Both the position numbers and the translations under genes were made by a program. Below the pieces are notes generated by a model. It made no database searches, was not told where the DNA came from, and saw only the letters and a list, made by a program, of their open reading frames with translations. A stretch of DNA of 64,000 nt from assembly GCA_964623055.1 (NCBI GenBank), contig CAZURK010000014.1:1-64000 (forward strand), in the 5' to 3' direction. Positions 25,294 to 34,647 of this stretch are shown here, piece after piece; position 1 is the stretch's first letter, and each line of letters starts with the position of its first letter. Source of the DNA: JADHUC01 sp964623055. Its GTDB lineage: Bacteria > Planctomycetota > Planctomycetia > Pirellulales > Pirellulaceae.

Positions 25294-26775
25294 GTGCTTT
25301 GTCTAGCCAACGTCAGTAAGCGTTTTCCGGGCGTTCAGGCCCTGGACGGAGTGGATTTCTCGCTGGAACGTGGCGAGATTCACTGTCTGGTTGGCGAGAA
25401 CGGCTCGGGGAAATCCACGCTGATCAAGATCATCGCTGGTGTCGAGAGCCCAGATGCAGGAGGTCGGATCGAAGTAGATGGCTCACCCGTCCGCCACTGG
25501 CAGTCGACCCGTGCGATCCGCCGTGGCATCGAAGTCATCTATCAGGATCTATCCCTGTTTCCCAATCTGTCCGTCGCCGAGAACATTGCCCTCGGCCAAT
25601 TGCAGGAAGAGAAAGTCAAGTGGGTCAGGCGCCGACGCCTCAGGCAGATCGCCGACGAAACGCTCCGCAAGATCGGAGCGCAGATCGACCTGGACACATT
25701 GGTCGGTCGTTTGCCGTTGGCCGATCAACAACTGGTTGCGATCGCTCGTGCGCTGACGACAGGCGTGCGTTTGCTGATCATGGACGAACCGACGACTTCG
25801 CTGACCCGACGCGAAATCGACGCGCTCTTTTCGGCGGTCAAAGATCTCGAAGCCAAAGGCATCACGACGCTGTTCGTCAGTCACAAACTGGACGAGGTGT
25901 TCGAGATTGCCCAGCGAGTGACCGTATTGCGCGATAGCAAATGCGTCGGCACGTTCGCTTGTGAAGAACTCTCGCCGGAGCGGCTGGCGTTTTTGATGAG
26001 CGGAGTGAAACCCGATCAGACGCGTTACGAGCGTGAAGCCACGGGCGAGAAGCCTGTACTGGAAGTCAAGGGCCTGAGCAAACGAGACCAATTCCACGAC
26101 GTGAACTTTCGGTTGCTTCCAGGGGAAATCGTGGGACTGGCAGGTTTGTTAGGGTCCGGTCGCGCGGAGTTGGCATTGTCGCTGTTCGGTCTGAACCCGC
26201 CAGACGCGGGCGAGGTGTGGGTGGATGGTCGGCGGCGAGCTATCCGCTCGGTTCAAGATGCGATTCGGCTGGGCATTGGGCTCGTGCCGGAGAATCGAGC
26301 GATCGAGGGCCTCGTGATGGCTCACTCGGTGGGACGCAACGCGGTGCTGAGCATCCTGGATCACCTGCGAAATCCGTGCGGGCTGCTAAACCGACACAGG
26401 CTGAGCGATGCCATGTCGCAAACCGCCGAACGACTGGCGATCCGCGCCGCTTCGCTCGACGTCCGGGCCGAGACATTGTCCGGAGGAAATCAACAACGCC
26501 TCGTGCTGGCCAAATGGCTCGCCACGCGCCCACGAGTGCTGATCATGCACGGTCCCACCGTAGGGATCGACATCGCCGCGAAGAGCGAAATCCACAAGAT
26601 TATGCGCGACTTGGCAAAGGGCGGGATGAGTATTCTGATTATAAGCGACGAAGTTCGAGAGTTGTTGACGTGCTGTAATCGGATTCTGTTGATGACCAAA
26701 GGCCGGATTACACGCGAATGGGAAACGGCGGAAATATCGGAGGCGAAGATCGAGGCAGCACTGCTGGGCGCGTGA
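25294..26775 (+). CDS. Sugar ABC importer ATP-binding protein (two ATPase domains)
   Basis: About 493 residues from GTG 25294; a longer frame begins at GTG 25228, so the start is uncertain, and neither has a strong Shine-Dalgarno. Two ABC domains: the first has VGENGSGKSTLIKIIAG, LPLADQQLVAIARAL and LLIMDEPTTSL; the second has GLAGLLGSGRAELALSLFG and LSGGNQQRLVLAKWL. Residue choice at the second Walker B (VLIMHGPTVGID) shows a His where the first domain has Asp, as is common in this family's degenerate second domain. Matches the RbsA/RhaT-type import ATPases and sits downstream of the binding protein. Confidence 0.88.
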   Translation: MLCLANVSKRFPGVQALDGVDFSLERGEIHCLVGENGSGKSTLIKIIAGVESPDAGGRIEVDGSPVRHWQSTRAIRRGIEVIYQDLSLFPNLSVAENIALGQLQEEKVKWVRRRRLRQIADETLRKIGAQIDLDTLVGRLPLADQQLVAIARALTTGVRLLIMDEPTTSLTRREIDALFSAVKDLEAKGITTLFVSHKLDEVFEIAQRVTVLRDSKCVGTFACEELSPERLAFLMSGVKPDQTRYEREATGEKPVLEVKGLSKRDQFHDVNFRLLPGEIVGLAGLLGSGRAELALSLFGLNPPDAGEVWVDGRRRAIRSVQDAIRLGIGLVPENRAIEGLVMAHSVGRNAVLSILDHLRNPCGLLNRHRLSDAMSQTAERLAIRAASLDVRAETLSGGNQQRLVLAKWLATRPRVLIMHGPTVGIDIAAKSEIHKIMRDLAKGGMSILIISDEVRELLTCCNRILLMTKGRITREWETAEISEAKIEAALLGA

Positions 26776-26797
26776 GGTATTCGATCTAGCGAAACAG

Positions 26798-27808
26798 ATG
26801 ATGCCAAGGAACTGGAGACGACTACTGTACGGTTGGGGGCCACAGGAAGTCGGTGTGGCGTGCGCTTTGGTTGTTCTTTGTATCATTATCACTCTGGTCA
26901 ATCCTGGATTCCTTACGCTGGAAAATGCCTTCGACCTGTTGTCCAACTACGCGTTCATGGGCATTCTCTCGGCCGGTCTATTGGTTGTGTTGGTTTCTGG
27001 CGGCATCGACATCTCGTTCGTTGCGGTGGCCACGGTCGCTCAATACGTTATGGCCTTTGTGATCGTGCAATATGGCGGGAGCATCGGCATTGCGTTTCTG
27101 GTCGCTGCATTGGTCGGAACGTTCCTGGGATTGGCAAACGCGGTGGTAATCCACTTCCTTCGAATTCCCAGTATCGTCGCGACCATTGCCACCATGAACA
27201 TCTTCCATGGTCTGTTGATCGAATTCTCCGGAGGCCGTGGGATCTACAATCTGCCGGCATGGTTTCGGGATTTCTGTGCCTGGAACGTTGTGCAGTTTTC
27301 TCGAGGCGACGGCACTACGTACGGACTGTCGGTGAAAGCCGTTGTTCTGCTCGCCGCCTTCGTCGCCACGGCGATGCTTCTGAAATACACGATGCTCGGC
27401 CGCAAGGTCTACGCGCTGGGCGGGAATCCCATGGCCGCCCGGCGTGCCGGCTTCAACGTCTTGGGCATACAGATCTTCGTGTACGGCTATATGGGGCTGT
27501 TGGCGGGCATTGCGGGCATGGTCCACACGCTGGACGTTCCATCTGTGGCGCCTAATGCACTCGTTGGTCGAGAACTGATCGTCTTCGCCGCGGTCGTGTT
27601 GGGCGGCGCGAGTTTGACCGGCGGTGTGGGTACGACGCGAGGCACCGTGTTGGGCGTTGCGCTGGTGGCAATCATGAGCAACGGCCTGACGCTCGCACGC
27701 GTACCGCCCGTCTGGAACAAGGTGGCAATCGGTGTGGTTATCTTGATCAGTGTGACCGTGGGCGCGATCCGCTTCAGAAAGACTCTTACGCGGAGGGCGG
27801 TCCGGTGA
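26798..27808 (+). CDS. Sugar ABC importer permease 1
   Basis: 336 residues, about nine or ten membrane helices (VACALVVLCIIITLVNPGF, AFMGILSAGLLVVLVSGGID, IAFLVAALVGTFLGLANAV). The LVSGGIDISFVAVATVA and LGGASLTGGVGTTRGTVLG segments match the conserved blocks of RbsC/RhaP-type permeases. ATG start after AGGAACT-like upstream sequence. Its end overlaps the next permease start (GTGA), so they are coupled. Specificity probably follows the binding protein upstream (a deoxysugar or AI-2-like ligand). Confidence 0.88.
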   Translation: MMPRNWRRLLYGWGPQEVGVACALVVLCIIITLVNPGFLTLENAFDLLSNYAFMGILSAGLLVVLVSGGIDISFVAVATVAQYVMAFVIVQYGGSIGIAFLVAALVGTFLGLANAVVIHFLRIPSIVATIATMNIFHGLLIEFSGGRGIYNLPAWFRDFCAWNVVQFSRGDGTTYGLSVKAVVLLAAFVATAMLLKYTMLGRKVYALGGNPMAARRAGFNVLGIQIFVYGYMGLLAGIAGMVHTLDVPSVAPNALVGRELIVFAAVVLGGASLTGGVGTTRGTVLGVALVAIMSNGLTLARVPPVWNKVAIGVVILISVTVGAIRFRKTLTRRAVR

Positions 27809-28806
27809 AGCTGCGGAAGGTGTCCGAGATACAGGTGCTCGCGCTGGTATTGGGCGCGACAGTTCTCGGTTTCTGGCTCATGGACCCGCACCGCTTTCTC
27901 ACGGTCGACAGATTGCAGTCAATGGCTTTTCAATTGCCCGAATTGGGGCTGTTGTCGCTGGCAATGATGGTCGTGATGGTCAGTGGCGGCATTGACCTGT
28001 CGATCGTTGCTACGGCAAACCTGGCAAGCATTGTGACGGCGTTGGTATTGCAGCGGTGGTTCGGTGGCGATGCGGCGGTGGGCGCCACGGTTGTGGCCGT
28101 GAGTTCCGGCCTTCTGGCGTCGCTGGCGGTGGGGTGTTTCAACGGACTGTTGATCGGCCGTGTCGGCGTGTCGCCCATATTGGTGACGCTCGGCACGATG
28201 ACGCTTGTCGAAGGGCTTTCGCTGGTATTGACCGGCGGCGGCACGCTCAGCGGACTGCCAGCCAGCATAGCGCCCATCGGTCGCGGCGCGGTTTGGGGCG
28301 TGCCCGTACCGCTGTTGATTTTCGCCGCGTGCGCCGTCGGGGTCGCGGTACTGCTGAGACGCTCGCCATGGGGCTTTAGGCTCTATCTTTTCGGGGCGAA
28401 TCCCACCGCCACTCTCTTCTCGGGTGTAAACAACCGTCGGGTTGTGCTGCTCGTCTATGCACTATCGGGCTTGCTTTGCGGCATCGCCGGCATGGTGATG
28501 CTCAGTGGGTTCAATTCGGCAAAAGCCGACTATGGCGAATCGTATCTGCTGATTACGATTCTGGCTGTGGTCCTGGGCGGGACATCACCGACGGGCGGAT
28601 TTGGTCGAGTTGCCGGCCTGGTGCTGGCCTTGATGATTCTGCAAGTCATCTCCAGCGGTCTGAACCTGTTTCGCGCCAGTGGATCCCTGACGATCGCCAT
28701 CTGGGGCGCGATCATATTGCTGGTCATGACGCTGAACTTGTTCATGCAGTACCTGGAACGGCGGTCACTCGCGAAGGAAGCCAAGAGTGATTTGGCAGGA
28801 ACATGA
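27805..28806 (+). CDS. Sugar ABC importer permease 2
   Basis: 333 residues beginning with GTG, overlapping the preceding gene by four bases. Contains the same conserved blocks (MVVMVSGGIDLSIVATANL, VVLGGTSPTGGFGRVAGLV) as the first permease and about nine hydrophobic helices. Two different permeases per importer are typical of the rhamnose/AI-2 transporters. Last gene of the four-gene importer; a hairpin at 28810-28843 follows the stop. Confidence 0.88.
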   Translation: MKLRKVSEIQVLALVLGATVLGFWLMDPHRFLTVDRLQSMAFQLPELGLLSLAMMVVMVSGGIDLSIVATANLASIVTALVLQRWFGGDAAVGATVVAVSSGLLASLAVGCFNGLLIGRVGVSPILVTLGTMTLVEGLSLVLTGGGTLSGLPASIAPIGRGAVWGVPVPLLIFAACAVGVAVLLRRSPWGFRLYLFGANPTATLFSGVNNRRVVLLVYALSGLLCGIAGMVMLSGFNSAKADYGESYLLITILAVVLGGTSPTGGFGRVAGLVLALMILQVISSGLNLFRASGSLTIAIWGAIILLVMTLNLFMQYLERRSLAKEAKSDLAGT

Positions 28807-28809
28807 ACA

Positions 28810-28843
28810 GCAGGAATATTCCCATTCCGTCCCATATTCCTGC
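28810..28843. terminator. Bidirectional hairpin between permease and glucosidase genes
   Basis: GCAGGAATAT (28810-28819) pairs perfectly with ATATTCCTGC (28834-28843) around a 14-nt loop. It is placed between convergent genes ending at 28806 and 28876. There is no long T tract on either side, so it is a probable rather than certain terminator. Confidence 0.5.
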
Positions 28844-28875
28844 CCTTATCTTCGTCTCGCCCGGGTCTGCATCCC

Positions 28876-31800
28876 CTATTTCACCACCGTCTCAGCAATT
28901 GGAATGTCGCCCCACCTGACATCGATGGACACTTTGCCGTCCTTCAGTTGCACCGTGCCGAACCCGGTCGCCGTGCTGAGGAAGCTGCGGAAATCGCCGA
29001 CCTTGGAATCAACGTGCAGGGTCTTTGTCACCGCGTCGTAGCGGACGCCGGTCAAGCCTTGAATTAGCCCGTAACTGGACATGGCCCGGGCGTACCAGTG
29101 ACCGCATTCGTATTCGTTGAACGGATTGCGGCGAACGCCGTCGTAACGCAAACGGCAGGCGCGCACGATGTCGAGCCCCGCGTCGACGCAGCCCATCAGC
29201 ATCAGGTGCGAGGCAACCTGGTATTCGATGCCGGTCCATACTTCGTCGCTGTAGACGAATGGCAACAGTGGTTTTCCACCGCGCGGCCACGAACACAGCA
29301 GAAGTCCGCCGTCATTGCCCATCGCAAACGTTGGTCGCTGAGGATTGGCGTGCGTCGAAAGATCGTGCTTCAAATTGTACTTGTGGATCGCCAGCAGGTG
29401 ACTGCGCACTTTGGTGTCGTCGGTGATCTCTTCGTCGATGCCGCAGACCGCGGCCATCCAAAGTCCCAGGACTCCGTCCGAGAGGCAGCCGTCGCCGTAC
29501 TGGTACTTGGGTCCCTGCTGGTTGACGATTTCGGCGATCTTGCGATAAGCAGGGCTCTGCCCGTCGGCATTGATCGGGCCAAAGTTTCGATCCAGGCCTT
29601 CCTTTTGCACGACCTGGATGAAGTACTCGCCATTGTACAACTCGGACTCCATTCGTTTGCGGCCGTTTTCGAGCAGTCCTTGATACAGCCCAACGTCATC
29701 GCCCACTGCCGCGCCCATTTTGATCGCGGCGGCCAATGCCCCCAGATAGAAGCTTCCGCAGTGGCCGTCGGGGCCAAAATAGTTGATGTCGTATGTGTTG
29801 TGGTGTTCCTCTTCCAGCAGCCCTGTATGCCGCGGATCGTATTTGGCGATCATGTAGTCAAGGCTGCGTTTAATGTGCGGCCAGTACTTGACCAGCCACT
29901 CGTCGTCACCCGAGATGCGCCACTCGCGGTAGGCCTTCATAATGCCGCCCAGTTGACCGTCTGCGGCGTCGAACGACCCACCACCTGGCGCAATAGGCAG
30001 ATTCGCACGAAACGCCTGACGGCCGCGTTCGTCGGTCGATTCGAAGTACTCGGTTCGCCGCAGACCTCGTTCCAGCGAGGGGAACAAATGACAGATGGCC
30101 TGGGCGTAGTTCCACACGTGCGTGCACGATCCGGAACAACAGCCGCCACCGTCGCTGCAGCCTTCGTAGCACCAGATACGCCCGTCGTGTTGGCGCAACA
30201 CCGTGGGTGATTTCAAGATGGTCAGGTTGGCCGCGACAGCTTCGACCACTTCCGCGGGCAGCGTCGTATCGTAGAAAGTACCGCGGAACAGTTCGCTGCG
30301 ACGGCGCAGTTTCACATAGTTCGCCTTCCAGTGTTCGGCGACCTCCAGCACGTTGTCGAATTGTGTCGAATACCAGGGGACGTATGTCGGAGGAATTGCC
30401 GGTTCGCACTCGCCGGATGCACAGTCGCAGGGCTTCACGGGCGGATCAGCGACCCACTGGCCGTAGTCTTCGCCTTCGAAACCCATCAGTATGGCCACGC
30501 GTTTCAGATCGTCCACGATCGAGTTACCCTGGCCCGTCAACAGATCGTCGATGGGCTCGGCGCTCAGCACGAAATGGTCCGCCAGGATGTGGCCCCATGC
30601 GCCGGTCCTCCGATCGACAATCTGAATCTTGGCCTGCTTCTGTTGGATGTCGGCCAAATCAAACGTGGTCCAGGCAAGTTGCTCGGTCCGCTTGCCGCAG
30701 GCCGATTGCGCTACCTTGCCGTCGACCATCAGATTGACACTGGTCTCGCCTGCAAAGGCCCCGCCACCCACGAGGAAATGCAGGTATCGTTTGTCCAGCG
30801 GAAACTCGGGCGAGGTGAGCGTGCCGATGGAACCGTCGCCGTCCGGATCGTAGGTGTTGACCAATCCGCGGCCCAAGAACCCGGAAACGGGCTGCTGGTC
30901 GTTGTCGGCCGTGCCGTGCGAAGGCGATTTGCGGAACGCCGGTCCGGAGCTTCTGTTGCCGTAACGGAGGTTGGTCTGCGGGACGAACCAGCAGGTCAGC
31001 AGTCGAATCGTCTTCTGTTCGCCCGGTTCGAGAGTGAATGGCACGCCCAACGAAGCTCCCGGAGCGTCGTCCGGTCCGGGCGGATTCTCGACAAGCGTGC
31101 CGTTGGCAACATTGTTCCATGCGATCGTCAGAGGATCCCACCAGCCACCGCGGAACCAGCAGTGATCGACCGTGGCCTCATCGCCGTCGACGAACACAGC
31201 AAACGCGCCGCTTTGGTCGCGATCTTCGCCGCTGGCTGAATACAGCACAAAGCCGCCTTCGATCGGCCCAATCGAGCCGTTGTCCATGAAGTTGCGCGTG
31301 TTGAACGAGAAAACGGCCTTGCGAGGCTTGTCCGACTTGTTGTGGAAACGATACTCCAACGCACCGACCGGCAAGCTGGACGGATCCGGTTCGGGCGGCG
31401 TGAACGGACTCCAACCCACGATTTCCACATCCAACGGCACGACCGCGTCGCTCAGCCTGATCGTGGCAAAGGGAAATCGCGCCAAGAACTCGGCTTTGCG
31501 AAAGCGTGGAAAACCGTAAGTCGTCCCCACGCCTCCGTTTCCCGTGCCGGATTGGCCGAAGTACTTCCAGTCCGGAATCGGACCTTCGACCACCCGAGCG
31601 ATGTTCTGTTCGCCTTCTTCGCCTAAAACACAAACCGTGGCGAACGTAGTGGGTTCATGAAAGAACTCCATTCGATGACGAACCGACATGTGCGAGATGG
31701 CGCCAGTGCCCTCCAGGCAGAACATGCCGGCACCGATCCCACCGATGGGAAAGGCAACTCGGTTCAAATGCCTGCCCGCATACGGTCCGTTGAATTCTCG

Positions 31801-31896
31801 ATTCGACGGATCAGCAGCGCGAGACAAAGAACATACGCTTGTTGTCAACACGGCAACCGTCGTCACGATATGATAGAACGAGGATCGCTTTCTCAT
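28876..31896 (-). CDS. Exported GH116-family (GBA2-like) beta-glucosidase
   Basis: 1006 residues with a signal peptide (IVTTVAVLTTSVCSLSRAA). The N-terminal beta-sandwich starts HLNRVAFPIGGIGAGMFCLE, characteristic of GBA2-type enzymes. The catalytic (alpha/alpha)6 region contains EGCSDGGGCCSGSCTHVWN, YAQAICHLFPSLE and, for the second catalytic carboxylate, NTYDINYFGPDGHCGSFYL. These match GH116 (beta-glucosidase/xylosidase). A middle stretch (about residues 340-450) includes a WD/lectin-like insertion (TSVNLMVDGKVAQSACGKRT) not part of the core. GGAGGAG precedes the ATG. Likely hydrolyses beta-linked glucose or xylose in the periplasm. Confidence 0.87.
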   Translation of the reverse strand: MRKRSSFYHIVTTVAVLTTSVCSLSRAADPSNREFNGPYAGRHLNRVAFPIGGIGAGMFCLEGTGAISHMSVRHRMEFFHEPTTFATVCVLGEEGEQNIARVVEGPIPDWKYFGQSGTGNGGVGTTYGFPRFRKAEFLARFPFATIRLSDAVVPLDVEIVGWSPFTPPEPDPSSLPVGALEYRFHNKSDKPRKAVFSFNTRNFMDNGSIGPIEGGFVLYSASGEDRDQSGAFAVFVDGDEATVDHCWFRGGWWDPLTIAWNNVANGTLVENPPGPDDAPGASLGVPFTLEPGEQKTIRLLTCWFVPQTNLRYGNRSSGPAFRKSPSHGTADNDQQPVSGFLGRGLVNTYDPDGDGSIGTLTSPEFPLDKRYLHFLVGGGAFAGETSVNLMVDGKVAQSACGKRTEQLAWTTFDLADIQQKQAKIQIVDRRTGAWGHILADHFVLSAEPIDDLLTGQGNSIVDDLKRVAILMGFEGEDYGQWVADPPVKPCDCASGECEPAIPPTYVPWYSTQFDNVLEVAEHWKANYVKLRRRSELFRGTFYDTTLPAEVVEAVAANLTILKSPTVLRQHDGRIWCYEGCSDGGGCCSGSCTHVWNYAQAICHLFPSLERGLRRTEYFESTDERGRQAFRANLPIAPGGGSFDAADGQLGGIMKAYREWRISGDDEWLVKYWPHIKRSLDYMIAKYDPRHTGLLEEEHHNTYDINYFGPDGHCGSFYLGALAAAIKMGAAVGDDVGLYQGLLENGRKRMESELYNGEYFIQVVQKEGLDRNFGPINADGQSPAYRKIAEIVNQQGPKYQYGDGCLSDGVLGLWMAAVCGIDEEITDDTKVRSHLLAIHKYNLKHDLSTHANPQRPTFAMGNDGGLLLCSWPRGGKPLLPFVYSDEVWTGIEYQVASHLMLMGCVDAGLDIVRACRLRYDGVRRNPFNEYECGHWYARAMSSYGLIQGLTGVRYDAVTKTLHVDSKVGDFRSFLSTATGFGTVQLKDGKVSIDVRWGDIPIAETVVK

Positions 31897-32289
31897 GATG
31901 ACACTCCTCCAGGAGATCAGGCTTTCAATAGGCGCGAATCTGCTTTGTCACATCCCGTGTGCGACTATAGCAGAGCGCCGAATGCCCGGCAAACTCCGCC
32001 GCAAGTCCCACCAGAACGTGAGAGAAGCACTCGTCGAATGGTGGCCCTCAAACTGCCTCACGCCTTTTCTAGAACGCCCAACCCGCAAAGCTTCCGCCGC
32101 ATCTTGGCAAAATTGACGTCCGTTCTGCGAGCTTTGTTCGGTAATTCTGGATATTCTGTTTGGGAAGTTCTTGACGAGCGGGAAAACCGTTGGGTACTCT
32201 AAACTACAAGCCGCAGAACGGAGACTGAAGCGCGCTCTCTCATGGAGTGGGACGAGATTCAACCACGGTGTTTCACGGGAGGTTGCGCT
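31897..32289. other. Divergent intergenic region with one clear promoter
   Basis: Regulatory space between the minus-strand glucosidase and the plus-strand coiled-coil protein gene. It holds the promoter at 32171-32200; no gene is seen. Confidence 0.5.
32171..32200 (+). promoter_or_regulatory. Candidate sigma-70-type promoter
   Basis: TTGACG (32171-32176) and TACTCT (32195-32200) are separated by 18 bases, about 90 bases before the ATG at 32290. The -35 is near consensus and the -10 is weaker. Confidence 0.45.
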
Positions 32290-33057
32290 ATGAACGCAAG
32301 ACTTGTCGCCACGTCTTTTCTTCTGATGACCTTTCTCTTCTTTCCGGTTCTTGCCAAGGCTCAGCAACCTGCGGGAGCCGATGATATCGCCAAGCTGACC
32401 GCGGCTATCAAGGACCTCAAGGACGATATGGTCACCAAGGATGATCTCGCCGAGCTAGTGACCAAAGAGAAATTGAAAGACGAAGTGGATGCCCTCACCG
32501 ACCTTATCACTGCACAGGACGCCGAAATACAGAAGTTGAAAAGGGACTATGAGGCGTACAAAGCCCTGGCTCAGCAACAAACTGCTGATCAAGGGAGAAT
32601 ACTCGCCGCCATTTCCCAACGTGACAGCACTGGCAATCCTGTACTTGCGATTAGGAACAACATGGCGAATAGCCCCGATTTCCGGCGAGAGATGTCCAGC
32701 GCAGTTCATCGCACGATGCGACGTCAAGGTACGGTGACGATCCATAACCGGACAGCATCAGACACGACCATGCGCATAAACCACACGGAATACCGGATAC
32801 CGGCATCGTCGTCCCACGAAGTCAAGGTTCCAGTGGGTACTGTGACAACAGAATTGACCGGTTGGGAGGCACCGAAAAACTGGACAGTCGGCGCACCGAA
32901 CTACAATCAGGTGATCAACATCAGGCACAAACCGACGAGTCGCGTAGTCGTCAATTCTCCCGTCGTGGTGGAGCGCCCAGTGATCGTCAATCCCCCGGTG
33001 ATCGTGGAGCCTCTCCCATTAGTGCCTGTCAGTCCGCCCATCATTTGGGGCTGGTAG
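32290..33057 (+). CDS. Exported coiled-coil protein with Val/Pro-rich tail
   Basis: 255 residues from the ATG at 32290, which has GGGAGG upstream; a longer frame starts at 32242. Signal peptide (ATSFLLMTFLFFPVLAKAQ), then a helical coiled-coil of about 100 residues (DIAKLTAAIKDLKDDM, LKDEVDALTDLITAQDAEIQ), a beta-rich domain (GTVTIHNRTASDTTMRINHT, EVKVPVGTVTTELTGWEAPK), and a Val/Pro repeat tail (VVVNSPVVVERPVIVNPPVI, VPVSPPIIWGW). No family recognised; the tail suggests wall or surface anchoring. Confidence 0.6.
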   Translation: MNARLVATSFLLMTFLFFPVLAKAQQPAGADDIAKLTAAIKDLKDDMVTKDDLAELVTKEKLKDEVDALTDLITAQDAEIQKLKRDYEAYKALAQQQTADQGRILAAISQRDSTGNPVLAIRNNMANSPDFRREMSSAVHRTMRRQGTVTIHNRTASDTTMRINHTEYRIPASSSHEVKVPVGTVTTELTGWEAPKNWTVGAPNYNQVINIRHKPTSRVVVNSPVVVERPVIVNPPVIVEPLPLVPVSPPIIWGW

Positions 33058-33122
33058 TGCCGTTCGGGATCCGAACGAGCGATACATGCGGCGCCGAGTA
33101 GTGCCTCGCGTGTCTTGTCCTT

Positions 33123-33178
33123 GTAGGTTGGGCATTCCTGCCCGACCCGGAACAGACGGGCAGGAATGCCCATCCTAC
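33123..33178. repeat. 22-bp inverted repeat
   Basis: GTAGGTTGGGCATTCCTGCC (from 33123, arm to 33144) and the arm 33157-33178 pair with one mismatch and a 12-nt loop. It lies between convergent genes. Confidence 0.75.
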
Positions 33179-33228
33179 TGACAGTTTTGAGTCACCTGAG
33201 GTAGCAAGCGGTGACCGCGCTTCCTCGG

Positions 33229-33987
33229 TCAATTGCTGGCCAAACGGTGTACCGTTCTGGGCGCGGCCGAGCGTGCCCAGGCTTGCCAGGCGGTCTGAAG
33301 GTCAGCCACTGATCGCAGACTGTAGTACTCGTTCAACGCTTGGTTCCACCCGTTCGCTTTTCCTGCCACCGCAAATTGCAGGAACTTCGCTTTGCCGCCC
33401 TTGGAAAGCAGATACTCGGTCACGGACGCTGCCACGCTGTACGTCGACTGATCTTCGGGGCTGATCGACCGGGTGTCGAGAAGCGTCTCAAGACTTGGCC
33501 AGTTTCCTGTTCTGGCAAACCACGCCACGATGCGCCGTCGCGTGTCGACCCGCGGCCCGTCGTCTACGGTGCTGGCGGCCCCTTCATCAGCCCAGGCAGG
33601 CAGGCGATCGCGGAACTGCGTGGCCAAGACGATGTGCACAACCTCGTGAGCCAGCGGGCCGCCAACCGCGCCGTCTGGTGTCGTCCTCAGCCACACTTTG
33701 TGCAGGGTCCGTTTGGGTGTGTCGATCGGCCAGGCTAGCCCCCGGTCCTCCCACTCGGAGATTGTGACGCTGATCACGGTCCGGCCGACGCTTGGAGGCA
33801 ACTCCTCCCCCAGCCATTCCTTGGCTACATGTGCGCGTATGTCGTTGGCGCACGCAAGAACGTCTTCAGCAAGCTGCTGATTGGGTGCCAGAACCAGGAA
33901 GTTCGCGTCGTGAGCAAAACCCGCCCCAAAAGCGACTGAAGGAATCAACAGACCGACAAGAAGTAGACCTATCCAGATAGTTTTCAT
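33229..33987 (-). CDS. Exported gluzincin-type metallopeptidase-like protein
   Basis: 252 residues from the ATG at 33987, which follows AAGGAGGGCGG and gives a signal peptide (TIWIGLLLVGLLIPSVAFG). The longer frame to 34143 is upstream of this. HEVVHIVLATQF is a zinc-binding HExxH, and WADEGAAST places a third ligand Glu about 20 residues later, as in gluzincin peptidases of the MA-like type. The rest is helical (EDVLACANDIRAHVAKEW, LQFAVAGKANGWNQALNEY). Substrate unknown. Periplasmic protein turnover or maturation is possible. Confidence 0.7.
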   Translation of the reverse strand: MKTIWIGLLLVGLLIPSVAFGAGFAHDANFLVLAPNQQLAEDVLACANDIRAHVAKEWLGEELPPSVGRTVISVTISEWEDRGLAWPIDTPKRTLHKVWLRTTPDGAVGGPLAHEVVHIVLATQFRDRLPAWADEGAASTVDDGPRVDTRRRIVAWFARTGNWPSLETLLDTRSISPEDQSTYSVAASVTEYLLSKGGKAKFLQFAVAGKANGWNQALNEYYSLRSVADLQTAWQAWARSAAPRTVHRLASN

Positions 33988-34647
33988 GTAACCGCCCTCC
34001 TTGTAAGAAGCATCAATCCATTTTCGCTCGTCGCGCCGCTGGGTCTCGCGCGGAGACAAATTGGGTCTGCTCGACGCTGCTCGGCACAAGCGAGGCGGCA
34101 GTCTATCATCTGTGCCAACGGCGCTAAAACCCCAGTTTTCCATGGTTTGGCTGATATGGCTGATATCTTCGCGACAACGATCTTTGGTCGTCTTCGCGCA
34201 ATGGCGAGTTAGCCCGAGTTCTTCGCGTAGGCCGGATCGAGGTCGCGCAACGCATTGCCGGAACAGCGCAAACGCAATCGAGGCTGCCTGACAAGTCGTG
34301 TACGGAGGAATCTAAGAAAGCGACCGCAGCTCCGGCACGAACGGCGTTTGCTCGGTCCGGCCTACAATCTCGTGAATAATCCGGGTTAGCGCTGAGCGCC
34401 AATTGCATGCAACGCTAGCGACGCTCCATCCAATTGGCGAAACGTCGCGCAGAACACGTTCATAATGTCGTAGCCAAGAATGCAGCCCAATTCGGTGACC
34501 GCTGCGAAGTCGGTGTCTCGGCGCTTTCGAGCGCGTTGAAAAGACGGTACAACTAGAGCCAGAAGTCCGATGAACGAGTCAAACTCACCGAATGATGCTT
34601 GGACGGAAAGTGATCGCCTGCGGGCTGTCACAGGAGGAATCCGACGT
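33988..34647. other. Large intergenic region
   Basis: 660 bases between divergently transcribed genes. The minus-strand frames that cross it show no domain. CGCCAATTGCATG at about 34398 and CCAATTGGCG at about 34431 share an inverted core. No promoter or RNA could be named. Confidence 0.4.

Noticed and set aside
30331..31239. Plus-strand 302-codon frame opposite GH116
   Set aside because: Antisense to a gene with complete family motifs; no domain in the plus frame.
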